NCBI RefSeq assembly: GCF_050947875.1
Contig: NC_134570.1
Location: forward strand, 207,791,750-207,855,749
Length of the DNA: 64,000 bases
Source of the DNA: Dermacentor variabilis
Taxonomy: Eukaryota; Arthropoda; Arachnida; Ixodida; Ixodidae
Direction of reading: 5' to 3'
In this document: positions 1 through 11,194 of the stretch, one piece after another
How positions within the stretch are numbered: position 1 is the first letter of the stretch
Layout: every line of letters begins with the position of its first letter
Program-made: the position numbers and the translations under genes
The notes under the pieces: model-generated
What the model saw: the letters and a program-made list of their open reading frames with translations, nothing else
Database searches by the model: none
What the model was told of the DNA's origin: nothing

Positions 1-720
1 ACTTGTCGACTCTGATAACCAAGTCAAGCGAAGTCGAAGATCAGGCAAGCAAGTTGGCGGAAAGCCTGACAAGCGCATTCACAATTACGTCGACTGAAGA
101 AAAACGAGAACGGCAAGTGGGTGTCTTTGCCGCTATGATGTACATGTGGGCTACTAAGATGCACATTGTCGGTACGTGCCGCAGGTAAATACGTGCGCGC
201 ATTTATGTGAAGTCAACCGAAGAGGCCGCGGCTGATGCTCTATTGACTGTCGACGACTGTCAAAGCCAATGCCGCGTGACAGGGGTATAAAAACGTCCAA
301 CTGCTTCCGCTTTAGGATTCGGGGGTCGTAGCCTCGTAGTCTGTCCTCAGGCAGAGGGTCGCTCTCTCTAGCTTACGCCACCGGTGCGTCTCGCAACGGG
401 TAGCTCGCCTACGCAACCAGACCGCCAAACGGAGGCTGAGCGCTCCCACGCCGTCATCCGGGTTTTCGTGAATAAGGGTTGGATCTTTCGTGAAACCTAC
501 GAGGTCGAGAGGATGGGGAACGGAACAGGGAGGTTATTTACGCAGATGAGGCAAACACTTACAAAACAAGGAATACTCGAATGGGCCGGAACACGGAGCG
601 CGGTACGTCGTTCTCCTAGCATGAGTTACACATCAAGCCTTATTACATGTATTCGGAGCGCATTTCGGGACATACTAAACCACACCACAGCGCACTCAAA
701 AAAGTCCGCTTAAATCGCCT
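1..720 (+). other. Unassigned start of window with two short open frames
   Basis: Two short open frames lie here, 3-188 (open from the window edge, ending in a stop) and 384-713. Neither has a motif I recognise. The first has an even, charged composition that could be the tail of a longer protein cut by the window edge. Between them, at about 286-293, is a TATA-box-like site (TATAAAA) followed by a pyrimidine-rich stretch, an arrangement also found in retroelement LTR promoters. There is no second copy in the window to test that. No function is assigned. Confidence 0.25.
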
Positions 721-3553
721 TGGTCTACCTAGATCCCAAGTCTAGCGAAACCCGTGGTCACACCATCCTTCAATCGGAGCGTTCAAAGTCGCCGAAGGGC
801 GAGGGTGCAGACAATCATTCTGGCACCTTCGTTCACGAACCCAATCGTATAAATACCCGCAGGCTTAACTGGTCCGCCAGATAAGGGCGGGGACGCTCGT
901 AGACGGCAGGTGCCACGCATGACTCCATTGACGCGGAACGACTGCGGGGATGGCACAGCAAAATTAGCTGGTTCGTCTGTCGATCGGGTTGGGCGGTATT
1001 GGATCTTGCCGTTGAGTGCGGGAGTTGGCCGACGTTGAGGACGATTTCGAGATGAAACTGAAGGTTTATTTACATTATTTGCAGTAATAACACAAAATAA
1101 TTAATATACATCAAGTCAATGACGGCCGGCAGCAAATCGGACGCTGCGGCTCGTCGCAAGAAGAACGAAAAAATGAATGAATGAAGGAATGCATGTCTCT
1201 TCTCCCTGTCTCTCGCTTTTAACCTCTTCGGTCTCTTGGGGCCACGTCATTTTCCGCCAATCGTCGAGCTCGCTCACGTGTCGTCATTTTCCTTCAATGG
1301 TAGGCGCACGTGCAAGTGCCGTCGCATTCGGCAGATCGGGTTGCTCCAGAGACTCCACTGTCGGACGGGTGACTTGTTACCGGCATTGCCTCATGGTCTG
1401 AAAGTGCCGTCACAATCGGCAGATGGGGTTGCTCCAATGGCTCCACTGTCGGACGGGGGACTTGTCAACGGCGTTGCCTCCTGGTCCGCAAGCGCTCAGC
1501 TGTAGGAGGCGGGTTGTTCTTCAAACGAGCTTTCAGACCTGCAAAACAGCTTCGCTCGGGACCAAGATCAACTACCTGGAACTGTGCCAAGCTCCCGTTG
1601 CACTTTCGGGAAGAGTCAAGCAGGGGTGGAGAAAATAGCTAGCTGGACGTGCGGCGCATGAGGTTGAGGTCGCCAACATGCCTGATAGGTCCGATAACAT
1701 GTTAGAAGCGCTCCTGCTCACCCTAATTAGAATGTGACGGCGATTGGATGTGGTCGCGGAACTCGATTGATGCCAACAAAAGGGTCCGTATTTGACATCG
1801 GCTAACAGCGGCCGCAAGAGACCGGCGTAGCACGCACTTTCACAGGAATTCCTTGGTCTTAGCGTCGAGGTCGGCGACCTAGTGTCATCCATCAACCCCG
1901 TATCCATACGACGTGTCTCACCTTGACGTCGCCGCTGGTCTGACCGAGGGGACGTCGCGTGAGCTCCACAAAAGCCGACTGGTCTCACGAAAGCAGAACA
2001 TGCTCGAAGGTCACTGCCCCCGCTGGCCGATCATAACACCGCTTAGCACGAGCTAATTCACGTTCGTAAAATGTAAGGATATTTAACTAAAGCTAGGTTC
2101 CGAGATTTGATGGCATCCGCTCGGAAAAACTTTCCCGTAATAACAGAGGCTGAAAGAGTCAAGAACAAAATCAAAGGCATATCGTCGCTTGGTTCAATGT
2201 CTGTCTGGTAATGTATGACGTACTTCGTGACGTAGTGTGCGCCCTATAAGGCGACCAAGGGAAATGGTACAGCGCAGCTGTATATGGCTCAGACGCGGGG
2301 TATCGTGGCCTATGCGAGCAGAAATTGTCATCATCAGCATTGGCTCGAGCATCGTCGTCTCCTTCGTTCCTGCCTTTTGGCGCAACTACGCGAACGCGCT
2401 CGTGGCATTGCTCAGGCGTTCGTCGTCGCCGTAGTTGACACCGTTGCCGCTCACCGTTTCAGCTTAGAATTCCACTTCTCTTCTGTCGTCGTAATGGGGA
2501 GGCCGCGTTTACGGGGGTATGAACCACTGCTTAAGGGGGTATGAGCCGTTCAGTGTCTTACGTGAAAAAGAAATTTAGTAACACGAGTGATACGCGAATG
2601 TGTTTGCGTACGTGTCGTCACGATGACTATCGATCGGGACAATAAATATGTTCGTAGCTTCGTTCTAAATTGAGTGTCATCTCTTGGCCGTGCGCTCAAC
2701 AGCTTCATCATAAAATGTAAAGACGCCAAATAAACAAACACACAGAAGAGAAGAGAACGGGACAGGGCAACGTGTTCTTTTCCCTTATGTGCATCCGTTC
2801 ATTTGGCGTCTTTATATTTCTTAATGAAAGGCTACCAACTAGCCAAGCAAGAAGTGCTTTTAAGCTAAACAGCTTCGCTGGTCATCCACCTCCAAAGCGT
2901 GGAATGACACAAGCATTTATTTTACACATCTGGTAGTGAACGGTGAGTACTGCTTGTTTTTCGTTACACCGAGAGCTTCAGTGCATGCGCATGCATTGAG
3001 TACTTTTTCATGTGGGTGTAGTGGTATGAACTACAACAGAAAGCGTTGGAAGATTTCAGTTCCTCGTCGATTTACGTTTTCGTGATCGGTGGTCCGCGCG
3101 TAGTGGCTGGCTAAACGTCACTGAAGCAGAGCAGTTACTTTGTACAGCCGTGAGCGAAAGTTTGCGGACTGCAGGCTCGACGGAAAGAAAGCAGGATTTA
3201 TTTGTAATTCCCAACCCTAAAGTGAAACTCACGAGTGTACGAGACAATTCTCAATGCAAAGTTAGCAATGCAGTTCTCAATTTCGAGTTAGACTCATACG
3301 CAGATAAATAAATCCGCTGTGTCGTTGAATAACTGCTACGTGTACTGTTCTTTAGGAGACTACATAAAAGATGCCCCACCCACTTTAATCCGCAGGGCAT
3401 GCTGCCAGTTTCAAACAAATGAAGTGATCATTAAATATGGCAATTTTGAAACTGCTTGCCAAAGTAAAGGAATGGTTGCCGGAGTTAATGTACGGGTTTT
3501 TGCCACCGTCAAGTGTTCTGCAGCGTGCGATTTTCTTCTTTGATTTATCGTAT
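721..3553. other. No recognisable gene; low-copy or degraded repeat DNA
   Basis: About 2.8 kb without a coding region I can support. A second TATA-like site (TATAAATA) lies near 849. A tandem duplication at 1316-1491 is listed separately. A hairpin with 14-bp perfect arms lies at 2718-2731 and 2801-2814 with a 69-nt loop. The minus-strand open frame at 1572-1988 (138 codons) is rich in Arg and Ser, has no motif, and I treat it as chance. Confidence 0.4.
1316..1491 (+). repeat. 88-bp direct tandem duplication
   Basis: Two adjacent copies, 1316-1403 and 1404-1491, both begin GTGCCGTC and share the blocks TTGCTCCA, CTCCACTGTCGGACGGG and GACTTGT in the same order and spacing. By eye they differ at roughly one position in eight, so the duplication is not recent. 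The plus frames reading through it are not protein-like. Confidence 0.8.
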
Positions 3554-3988
3554 TGACACGTGAACTCGTTTATCTTTTACGGGTGAGCGCTTTTACCCTG
3601 TAATAAATATTATCGCTTAGCGCAGGACGCGCCTACATGTGTAATGTAGGCGCGTCCTGCCTAATGTCTACAGGACCTAATGTCCTAATGTCTATAGGAC
3701 GCGCCGAAACTTGTGTAATGTGATTGCATGCATGCGAGACGCGAATGGTGTAGAACTGTGTGGAAGGCACGCGAGTCCCAGCGATTACTCTGGAACATTC
3801 GATGACTGATATATAAAAGCCAACTCGCTTGACCCGCTCATCAGATTTCGACAAACGCCAACTGTGTTCGCCGCTATCGTTGTGCTTTAAGTGTAGCCTG
3901 TTTTGTGGGCACAGGTATGCCAAATAAAAGTTAGTTTTGTCTTCCACAGTATTGCTACTTTGCTCTTTAACGTCACTACCACGTGACA
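3554..3988 (+). repeat. 5' LTR of Gypsy-A
   Basis: Begins TGACACGTGAAC and ends CCACGTGACA just before the putative primer-binding site, so it has the usual TG...CA termini and is about 435 bp. It contains a TATA-like TATATAAAAG near 3810 and an AATAAA near 3925, both matched in the 3' LTR. Positions 3622-3660 are unlike the 3' LTR: they form a hairpin with perfect 16-bp arms (3622-3637 and 3645-3660), followed by short repeats of a CTAATGTCTA-like unit. This looks like a local rearrangement of the U3 region. Confidence 0.85.
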
Positions 3989-4028
3989 TCTGGTGGGGGT
4001 GCGGCCACTCCGCCAAAGCCCTTAGCGA

Positions 4029-4960
4029 GTTTCGAATCGAGAACGTGAAGCTATAAGACAACAAGTCGACGAAATGCTGCGCGACGGCATCATCCAGCCG
4101 CCGAAAAGCCCGTGGGCGTCTCCTGTTGTCCTAGTTAAGAAGAGGATGGAACCCTACGTTTCTGCGTCGATTACCGTCGACTGAACAAGATCACGATGAA
4201 GGACATATACCCCCTACCACGGATAGACGATGCATTGGATCGGCTCTGCAACGCTAAATACTTCGCGTCGATGGACCTCAAGTCTGGCTACTGGCAAATA
4301 GAAGTCGACGAAAGCGATCGCGAAAAGACCGCCTTCATCAAGCCAAATGGTTTCTATGAGTTCAACGTTATGCCATTTGGACTGTACTCGGTGCCTGCAA
4401 CGTTCCAGCGCGTGATGGACACGGTTTTAGCAAGTTTAAGGTGGCAGTCCTGTCTTGTTTACTTGGATGATATCGTCCTCTTCGCCGAAAATTTTGACGA
4501 TCACCTTAGGCGGCTTGCGACAGTACTGGGGGTCATCAAGTCATCCGGGCTCATTCTGAAGCCAGAAAAGTGCCGCTTCGCTAACGATGAGCTTCTATTT
4601 CTAGTCCACGTCATCAGTAAATCTGGAGTCCGCCCCGACCCGCAGAAGACAGCTGCCATCGCAAAGTTCCCGCAGCCCATCGAGGATGTCAAGGACTTTG
4701 TCAAGGACTTTTCACGCATCGTGGAGCCGCTAACACATCTAACGAAATGTGATGTCGAGTTCAAGTGGGAAACTCCGAAGGCCGACACAATTCAAGAACT
4801 CAAACGACGCATGCAGTCACCGCAGGTACTTGCACACTTCGACGAGAAAGCCGATACCGAAATCCACGCTGACGACTCGCCAGTAGCCTAGGCCTCGGTG
4901 CCGTCCTAGTCGAGAGGAAAGACGGACTTGAACGGGTGATATGCTAGCTGGTCGCTGTCA
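4029..4960 (+). pseudogene. Gypsy-A reverse transcriptase, frame-disrupted
   Basis: Codes for the fingers and palm of a Ty3/Gypsy RT. Recognisable in order: the SPWASPVVLVKK region (about 4107-4145, out of frame with what follows), [13 protein letters not shown] at 4205, motif A with catalytic Asp in FASMDLKSGYWQIEVD (about 4262), the MPFGL block, and motif C YLDD at about 4460 with both catalytic aspartates present. The longest continuous frame is 4196-4891. The sequence corresponding to the start of RNase H (HADDS, normally HTDAS) runs into a stop and continues in another frame (GLGAVLVE). RT copies element RNA into DNA in the particle; here the active-site residues survive but the frame does not. 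Confidence 0.9.
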
Positions 4961-5690
4961 AAAGGGGAATGCAATTATACTGTGACTGAAAAGGAATGCC
5001 TCGCCATCATTTGGGCTAGAGCAAAATTACGCCCTTACCTATATGGCAGGTCATTCAAAATGGTCACCGACCATCAAACTTTAAGTTGGCTCGCTAACTT
5101 AAAGGAACCTTCAGGACGGCTGGAGCGTTCGAGTCTCAGACAGCAAGAATATGACGTCACTGTAATCTACAAGTCTGGACGAAAACACTCTGACGCCGAC
5201 TGCCTATCACGCGCCCCCATCGATCCCCTGCCGGAAGACGACGAGGACGACGACGCCTTCCTTGGAATAATGAGCGTGGGAAATTTCACTAAACAGCAAC
5301 GAGCAGACCCGGAGCTAAAAGGCCTCGTCGAGTATTTGGAAGGGAGCACCGACGTTATCCCTAGGGCATTTAAGCGCGGATTGTCTTCGTTCACGCTCCA
5401 AAACAACCTGCTCATGAAGAAGAACTCGCCTGTCCACGCAAACTACCTTCTTGTTGTTCTGTTAGCGCTGCGTCAAGAAATACTGCACGCCCGACATGAC
5501 GATCCAAGCACTGGGCACCTCGTATTCTCCCGAACGCTGTCGAGGATTCAGGAAAGGTATTACTGGCCGCGTCGACCGCCGACGTCGCCCGTTCCGTCAA
5601 GACATGCCGAGACTACCAGTGACGCAAGACACCACCGACAAGGCCAGCAGGATTACTACAGCCGATCGAACCTCCTTGCCCACCATTTCA
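4961..5690 (+). pseudogene. Gypsy-A RNase H and integrase zinc-binding region, disrupted
   Basis: The frame from 4982 carries the C-terminal half of the Ty3-type RNase H: TEKECLAIIWA, then the VTDHQTLSWL block, then the tether to integrase with SDADCLSRAP and an acidic stretch. The integrase N-terminal HHCC region follows (ARHDDPSTGH at about 5493, then RIQERYYWPR at 5545). After that the frame is lost and the usual CxxC block is not readable in the same frame. RNase H degrades the RNA template; the HHCC domain normally helps integrase bind element ends. Confidence 0.85.
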
Positions 5691-5699
5691 GCAGAACGG

Positions 5700-6497
5700 G
5701 ATTGATTTGTTGGGACCGTTTCCGACGCCACCATCCGGAAATAAGTGGATCGTCGTGGCGACGGACTATCTCACCCGCTTCGCTGAAACTAAAGCTCTAC
5801 AGAAATGCAGCGCAGCCGAAGTAGCGAAGTTTTTCGTCGTGAACATCCTGCTTCGACATAGTGCCCCAGAAGTCCTCATTACAGCAGAGCTAACCCAAGC
5901 CATTCTGCAATAGAGCCAGACAAGCCACAGGAGGACAACTGCCTTCCACCCACAGACGAATGGATTGCAAGCCTCGCCGACAGGCTAGCAATATACGTCG
6001 ACGTCGAGCATAAGACGTGGGACGCGGTCCTGCCATCCGTAACCTTTGCTTACAACATGGTGGTGCAATAAACAACACAAATCAGGCCGTTCAAGCTGAT
6101 TTACGGCAGGAATCCAACGACTACTCTCGACGCCATGCTGTCGCACGTCTGCGACGAAGAGAATCTTGACGTCGCCGCCTATCTCCAGCGCGCCGAAGAA
6201 GCCCGACAGCTCGCCCGCCTGCGGATCAAGAACCAGCAGAGGACCGACAGCCGACACTACAACCTTCGACGACGCTACGCTGAGTACCAGCCCGGCGACC
6301 TTGTTTGGGTTTGGACCCCTATACGCCGACGAGGACTTAGCGAGAAGCTTTCACGCCACTATTTTGTACCTTACAAGGGCATCCGACACATTGGCGCACT
6401 TGACTATGAGGTCGTGCCAGACGGCATTTCGCTATCAAACCGCTCACGATTTGAAGTAGTTCATGTTGTGCGACTTAAGCCGTTCAACCAGCGCTAA
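5700..6497 (+). pseudogene. Gypsy-A integrase core and C-terminal domain, disrupted
   Basis: The core reads LGPFPTPPSGNKWIVVATDY at about 5710, keeping the first catalytic Asp in the ATDYLTRFAE block. The second block (normally TDRGTAF) has become TAELTQAI, losing its Asp. The third block reads NGLQASP where a catalytic Glu is expected (NGLTERLN). Two of the three DDE residues are thus gone. The frame from 6135 holds the C-terminal part: a basic region, then GDLVWVWTPIRRRGLSEKL, which is the GPY/F-like domain of Ty3/Gypsy integrases, ending at a stop at 6495-6497. About 160 bp later come the polypurine tract and the 3' LTR. Confidence 0.88.
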
Positions 6498-6648
6498 TGA
6501 ACTTTGGGGACTTCGCATAGCTTAACGTTGGACTTCTTTTTGGACTGTGTCACCTGGGACCTTGTTTCTTTGCTGTTTTCTTTGTTTAATAAGTGTCCTT
6601 TTGTGTTTCACTCTCCTGTTATGTTTGCAGCATCGGGACGATGCCTTT

Positions 6649-6661
6649 TGAGAGGGGCAAG
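6649..6661 (+). other. Polypurine tract of Gypsy-A
   Basis: A purine-rich AGAGGGGCAAG lies immediately before the TGACACG start of the 3' LTR. This is where plus-strand priming occurs in LTR retrotransposons. The position and composition are seen; the priming role follows from the family. Confidence 0.8.
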
Positions 6662-7028
6662 TGACACGTGAACTCGTTTATCTTTTACGGGTGAGCGCTT
6701 TTGCCGTCTAAGAAATGTCATCGCTCAGCGCAGGACGCCTCTACATGTATCGGAAGTTTCTAGAATGTTATCGATGCTTCTATCCGCTGTCTGTTGTCTC
6801 CGAACCTTGTGTAATCTGATTGCATGTCTGCGCGACGCGAATGGTGTAGAGCTTTGTGGAAGGCACGCGGGTCCCAGCGATTACTCGTGAACATTCCGCG
6901 ACTGATATATAAAAGCCGACGCGCTTGACCCGCTGATCAGATTTAGACTATCGCCAACTGTGTTCGCCGCTATCGTTGTGCTTTAAGTGTAGCCTGTTTT
7001 TGTGGGCACAGGTTCGCCCAATAAAAGT
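6662..7028 (+). repeat. 3' LTR of Gypsy-A, truncated at its 3' end
   Basis: Starts TGACACGTGAACTCG like the 5' LTR and follows it through the TATATAAAAG box (about 6905) to AATAAAAGT at about 7020-7028. After that the two LTRs share nothing: the final 50 or so bp of the 5' LTR are absent here. The U3 part is probably closer to the original than in the 5' LTR, which has a hairpin-like rearrangement at the matching place. Confidence 0.85.
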
Positions 7029-8598
7029 GGCTCACTGTCTCCCTTATTAAACAACCAGTTGGCTGGCTGCATGGCCCAATGTCTGGCTGGCTCCCTGGCT
7101 ATACTATATGTAGCGCGGTCACGTGCTCTGGTTGGCCCCTTGTGGAAGTAAAAAATGAATCGTTCCGCTCGAGTGCAAGAGAGACGTCTATTGCTAGTGC
7201 AACAAACGTTTAGTATTTATGCAAGCTTCACGACAGTCTGGAAAGTGTAAACAGCATTTTAGCGAACGCTGCCAGTGAAAATCAGTCACTTCCATCAGCT
7301 TAACGAACGTAGATGTGTCACTGGTAAGGGATGGCAAAATTATTCGGTATGTATTTACTTTACCTTCTCTTTAGTCTATACAGCTTCGTGAGTGTAACTT
7401 GCAAATCTGTATGGTTGTTTCTTGCGTCTATGTTTTACAAATCGAAATATATATTCTGTGGCATTGCTTCAATAGGAGTATGCAGTATAGCAGTATTTTA
7501 TTTGTATGAGCTTTCCCGCCATTCCTAGAATATATTTTTTCAAGCTTTGTTAGCCCTCAAGATCGCTATCCCACACAGCTGTTGGGCTCCAGTCGCCTGG
7601 CATGGTTTCAGCAGGGGCGACGGTTCCATTCCATCCCGGAAAAGTAGTCAGCGTAATTCATTTCCGTGCATCCCTTCCAAGCAAGCAATGCCATGCCACG
7701 CACAGGGCATGAGCGTATGGCACCAACATAACGTAACACATCAGCTGTTAACATTACGCGTTGATAGTATATTAAGCAGTAACACAAGCTTGCGATTACA
7801 TTAAACTATTGGCCCGTCCACTGATTCCTACGGTTCGTATAATATGCATCAATTTTATATGTAATTGTCGGCTCTTATACATACATCACAAAACATTTTT
7901 ACACCGTTTTCAGAATTCTTCTTTCTTTGGGGGGGGGGGAGGGGGGGGGACGATGTGCTCTTGTACCGTAGAAACGTACCTCGGACATCTCTGATGTCCA
8001 ATGAAAACTGTCATCGCTGCAACTATACGATGTCCTGGTGGGAGGCCACCACGGGGTGTCGCGCAAATATGATTACGCTGATTCATTTGGGTTGGCATGG
8101 CATATACTATTTTGTGCGTCATACTTCGCCACATTCATTTTTCAAACTATGCCAGAGGTCGAAAAGGGCGGCCAACTCACTTCGTCCCTTTGCTCTGTTT
8201 ACTACCGCAAACTGTGTGTGTATCGCTGTGGTTACAAAATACGCCCAGCGGTATGCTACCACTCAAGCCTTTCTGGAGGCTGAGCAACCTAAGTCGCAGG
8301 CTTTCTTCAACACGGTGTCGACGTTCAATACGGCTATCCCTCTTTACTTTTCGCGGACTTAGCTCACCGCCTTCTCTCCAGTGTCATCTCTTACACTACT
8401 CGCTCCTGGTAAACCCAACACAAACACGCAACGACCTTAATGAAGTATCAATTACACGCTAGTTGACATATGCTGTCGATGTACACTTCCGCTGAGCACC
8501 GGGATTGGAGCGTGGTCCTGTCTATGGTGACATTATCGGTCTACAGTCTCGCTCTTTACTCATCACGTTCTTTTTTTTTGTCGAGAAGAGCACACTAG
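7029..8598. other. No gene seen; contains a G-tract
   Basis: Unassigned, moderately AT-rich DNA. The short frame at 7331-7528 is hydrophobic (Leu, Tyr, Phe) but has no neighbours or motif to support it. A nearly pure guanine tract lies at 7929-7949 (11 G, one A, 9 G), which could form a quadruplex or be a slippage-prone site. Confidence 0.4.
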
Positions 8599-9114
8599 AC
8601 AGTTTTAGTTTAGCGTACACAACTATAGCGTACGCTAATCAGTGCACGCTTTCTACAAGTTTAGTTGGCCGGTGATATCTTCGAATCTCAGAGGCCATAT
8701 GCCGTCGTTGCGGCTATTTCCTGCCTGTACCGATAGGTGGCGCTGACATCTCGAACGTTTCTTTCGTTAGGCTTCGACTCGTTCGAAACGAGAAGCGATC
8801 TCGAAAAGACCACGAGGTTATCCATAATACTCTGCCGTCGAAGCGGCCTGAGACTAAGCGAAAGCCGTTTACACAGTCATTTGCTACGAACGAAGTTCAT
8901 TTTACAAAAGCAACGCCAAATTCTATTTGAAGCGCGCAGCCGGGCTGCCGCCATGTTTCCCGCAAACTCCGCAAACCACGCAAAAACGCTAACTCGTTGG
9001 CGCTGCGTACGTCCGCTATACCCGCTATTTCGCTTAGCGTTCAGCGCATGCGCAGGTACGACCCGCTATTTTTTAGCGTACGTAATGGTATAGCGTACGC
9101 TATACTAAAACTGT
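8599..9114. mobile_element. MITE-like element with short terminal inverted repeats
   Basis: About 516 bp bounded by ACAGTTTTAGTTTAGCGTAC at the left and the inverse of ACAGTTTTAGTATAGCGTAC at the right. Both ends also carry the palindromic motif TAGCGTACGCTA just inside. There is no transposase frame; the open frame at 8737-9093 has no motif. The termini and size fit a non-autonomous DNA transposon, superfamily unknown. I could not fix a convincing target duplication next to the ends. Confidence 0.65.
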
Positions 9115-10136
9115 GTACTATTTCCTCTGAATGTACTTTCGGCTTTAGGGGGGACCTTGCACACCCGCTTATTCTGTTAAGTTGAGGGCGACCGTTGTCG
9201 TCAGGCTGCCGCCTCATTGACGGCCAGGCTGCCACCTTGGCCGTCACCAGAGAGCACAGAAGGCTGCCTTCACAAACAAACCACGGGGATTTGAGCCCAT
9301 GCATTCTCAGCATCCTGCATTTGGGAGCTGGGCACGCTAACCATTACGCTACCACCTCCCTCCACCACTTTGTATTTATCTGCCTTCCCACTTCTCGTTT
9401 TCGTCGCAGACGCAGGCAGAACGGACGCAGAAACGAAAAAAAAGTTAAGATTGGTTGAGCCGCCAGCTGACGCATGACCTTAACTTTGGCAAGTTACTCT
9501 CATTGGAGCGCATGTAGGCTTGCGGCTGCGTGCAGATCGTTGATCGCCTTAGCTTTACTGTAAATTTGCTTTCACCTACTCTTTTCGGCTAGAACTGAAA
9601 CGCCGGACAAAAATGAGACCTATGGTTGCATATTTGTTTTCTTGTTTTCTAGGTTTAAAACAAAAACACTTATTTACACAAGTAGGGTTTTTTTAAGAAA
9701 TGGCATAAGTATACTATATTTCGGGATCATGTCGCTGCCAATACGAGCCGCCACCACGTATCGACGAAGGGGCATCACGGTGCCGATGCAAGCGGCAGGT
9801 TACAGAATGTAGAAAACAAGAAAGGACTGTTTTTCAGTTCTCGCAACATGTTGTACACAGAACACAAGGCACCCACCACCATTACATATTTTGTTGACAA
9901 TAACGACCCAAAATGGCGGACTAATATGCTTCTTCAAGGGGTTTAATTTTATTTTTCGTCGCAGAACCGCAAGCACAGGTTGCGTCGCGCGTATACCGCG
10001 GCCACGTACTGTAGCCGCGCTCCTTTTCCTATAAAAATATGGCCGCTGGCGGCTTCACGCACTCCCGTAGGCGGCGGATTGGACTGCCACTACAGAAGTG
10101 TAAACATATAACCACCTTGCATAGAGAAAAAAAATT
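9115..10136. other. No gene seen
   Basis: Unassigned DNA. The plus and minus frames here (for example 9041-9313 minus and 9195-9458 plus) overlap each other and show no motif. A TATA-like TATAAAAATATGG with GC-rich flanks is found near 10030, which could be a promoter remnant, but no coding region follows before the SINE at 10137. Confidence 0.35.
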
Positions 10137-10363
10137 ATGGGCTTTTATGTGCCAAAGCCACTTTCTGATAATGAGGCACGCCGTAGTGGAAGACTCCTGA
10201 AATTTCGACCACTTGGGGTTCTTTAACATGCACCTAAATCTAAGTACACGGTTTTTTTTTTTTCGCATTTCGCCCCCGTCGAAATGCAGCCGCCGTGGTC
10301 GGGATCCGATCCCGCGACCTCGTGCGCAGCAGCCCAACACCATAGCCACTGAGCAACCACGGC
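10137..10363 (-). mobile_element. tRNA-derived SINE, Ruka-like
   Basis: On the minus strand the element starts with a tRNA-like head of about 70 nt whose 5' part reads GCCGTGGTTGCTCAGTGGCT (A box) and whose distal part holds the B-box-like GGATCCGATCCC. The body then carries GAAATGC, a T/A-rich tract, GTGCATGTTAAAGAACCCC and CACTACGGCGTGCCTCAT. The same body and head occur in direct orientation at 40493-40731. SINEs of this kind are transcribed by RNA polymerase III and moved by LINE machinery. The resemblance to the tick Ruka family is from memory of that family's layout. Confidence 0.85.
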
Positions 10364-10366
10364 GCG

Positions 10367-11194
10367 TTTTGCATAGAAACGACAGCATGATTGCTAATAT
10401 ATTGTTGGCTTGGATATGCATGGCACGATGCCCAAGACGGCACCCTATCTTCTTATCGTTCTTAGGATTGCGTTCGCGTCTCTGTCTTGAAGGGAGGCGC
10501 ACCGTAACATGCTGCAAGGGTGCTTGCGTTGAGCGTTTGTAAGGCGAGAAACGTTGTTCCAAAATGTCTGTTCTAGCTGTGCAGTAAACACATGTTTATA
10601 GTATTCCAGCAATAGTAAGAGTCAAGAGTATGGCAACCGTAACCACAAGCGTCACGGTATGGTCGTAACTTGTCGCGACAGCGTAGTTGTAATGCACAGA
10701 CCCTGCCAGTAAGGAATACGTGGCGAGCCATAGCTGATGAATAAGTAATCGGGAAGATTGGTTTTCAGTAAACGTTTGTTACGAAGAACGGTGGGTACTT
10801 ATACTACCGCAAAGGACGGATGCTGGGTGGTGACTCCAATCATTCACTCGCCACATCACACATCTACACTGGAATTCAACTGGTTTCACCAACTCTTGCT
10901 TATATTCTCGCGACCCAAAACTGCGACTTCGCCTGCCACCCGGGCACCAGCTTTTCGTTTGTCCCCGGTTGCTTTCCCAATCCGCTGAGACGTGCTTCCC
11001 TGATGCTTGCTCCTCCTTTTTCTCAATAAATGAAGGCCTTCATTCATGCATTCCTCATTTGCTGCAGAAAATAGCGTGTCTTTATCTCCATAACCACCCT
11101 GTCTCTCACCTGGACTCTCCCATCGCAAAACAAAGTTGCTGTGTTGCAAATGGCTGGGCGTCCCATATACAATATTCTAGGAACGCCTAGCAGC
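10367..11194. other. No gene seen
   Basis: About 0.8 kb between the SINE and a LINE tail. The several overlapping short frames on both strands (10758-10988, 10820-11029, 10886-11149 minus) have no motif and are mutually exclusive. Confidence 0.35.

Larger units (their letters stand above)
3554..7028 (+). mobile_element. Gypsy-A: internally deleted Ty3/Gypsy LTR retrotransposon
   Basis: A plus-strand Ty3/Gypsy element of about 3.5 kb. Order: 5' LTR, leader, broken reverse transcriptase, RNase H, integrase, polypurine tract, 3' LTR. Both LTRs start TGACACGTGAACTCG and share most of their length. After the 5' LTR only about 40 bp of leader, containing TGGTGGGGGTGCGG as a putative primer-binding site, separate it from sequence coding for the RT region just before the SPWASPVVLVKK motif. 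Gag, protease and the start of RT, normally about 2 kb, are therefore missing. The 3' LTR stops just after its AATAAA. No matching target duplication is visible, as expected if the 3' end is lost. Pol has frameshifts and stops throughout, so the copy is not autonomous. Confidence 0.9.

Noticed and set aside
7331..7528. Hydrophobic 65-codon frame resembling a small membrane protein
   Set aside because: AT-rich DNA readily gives Phe/Leu/Tyr-rich frames; no signal, neighbour or motif supports it.
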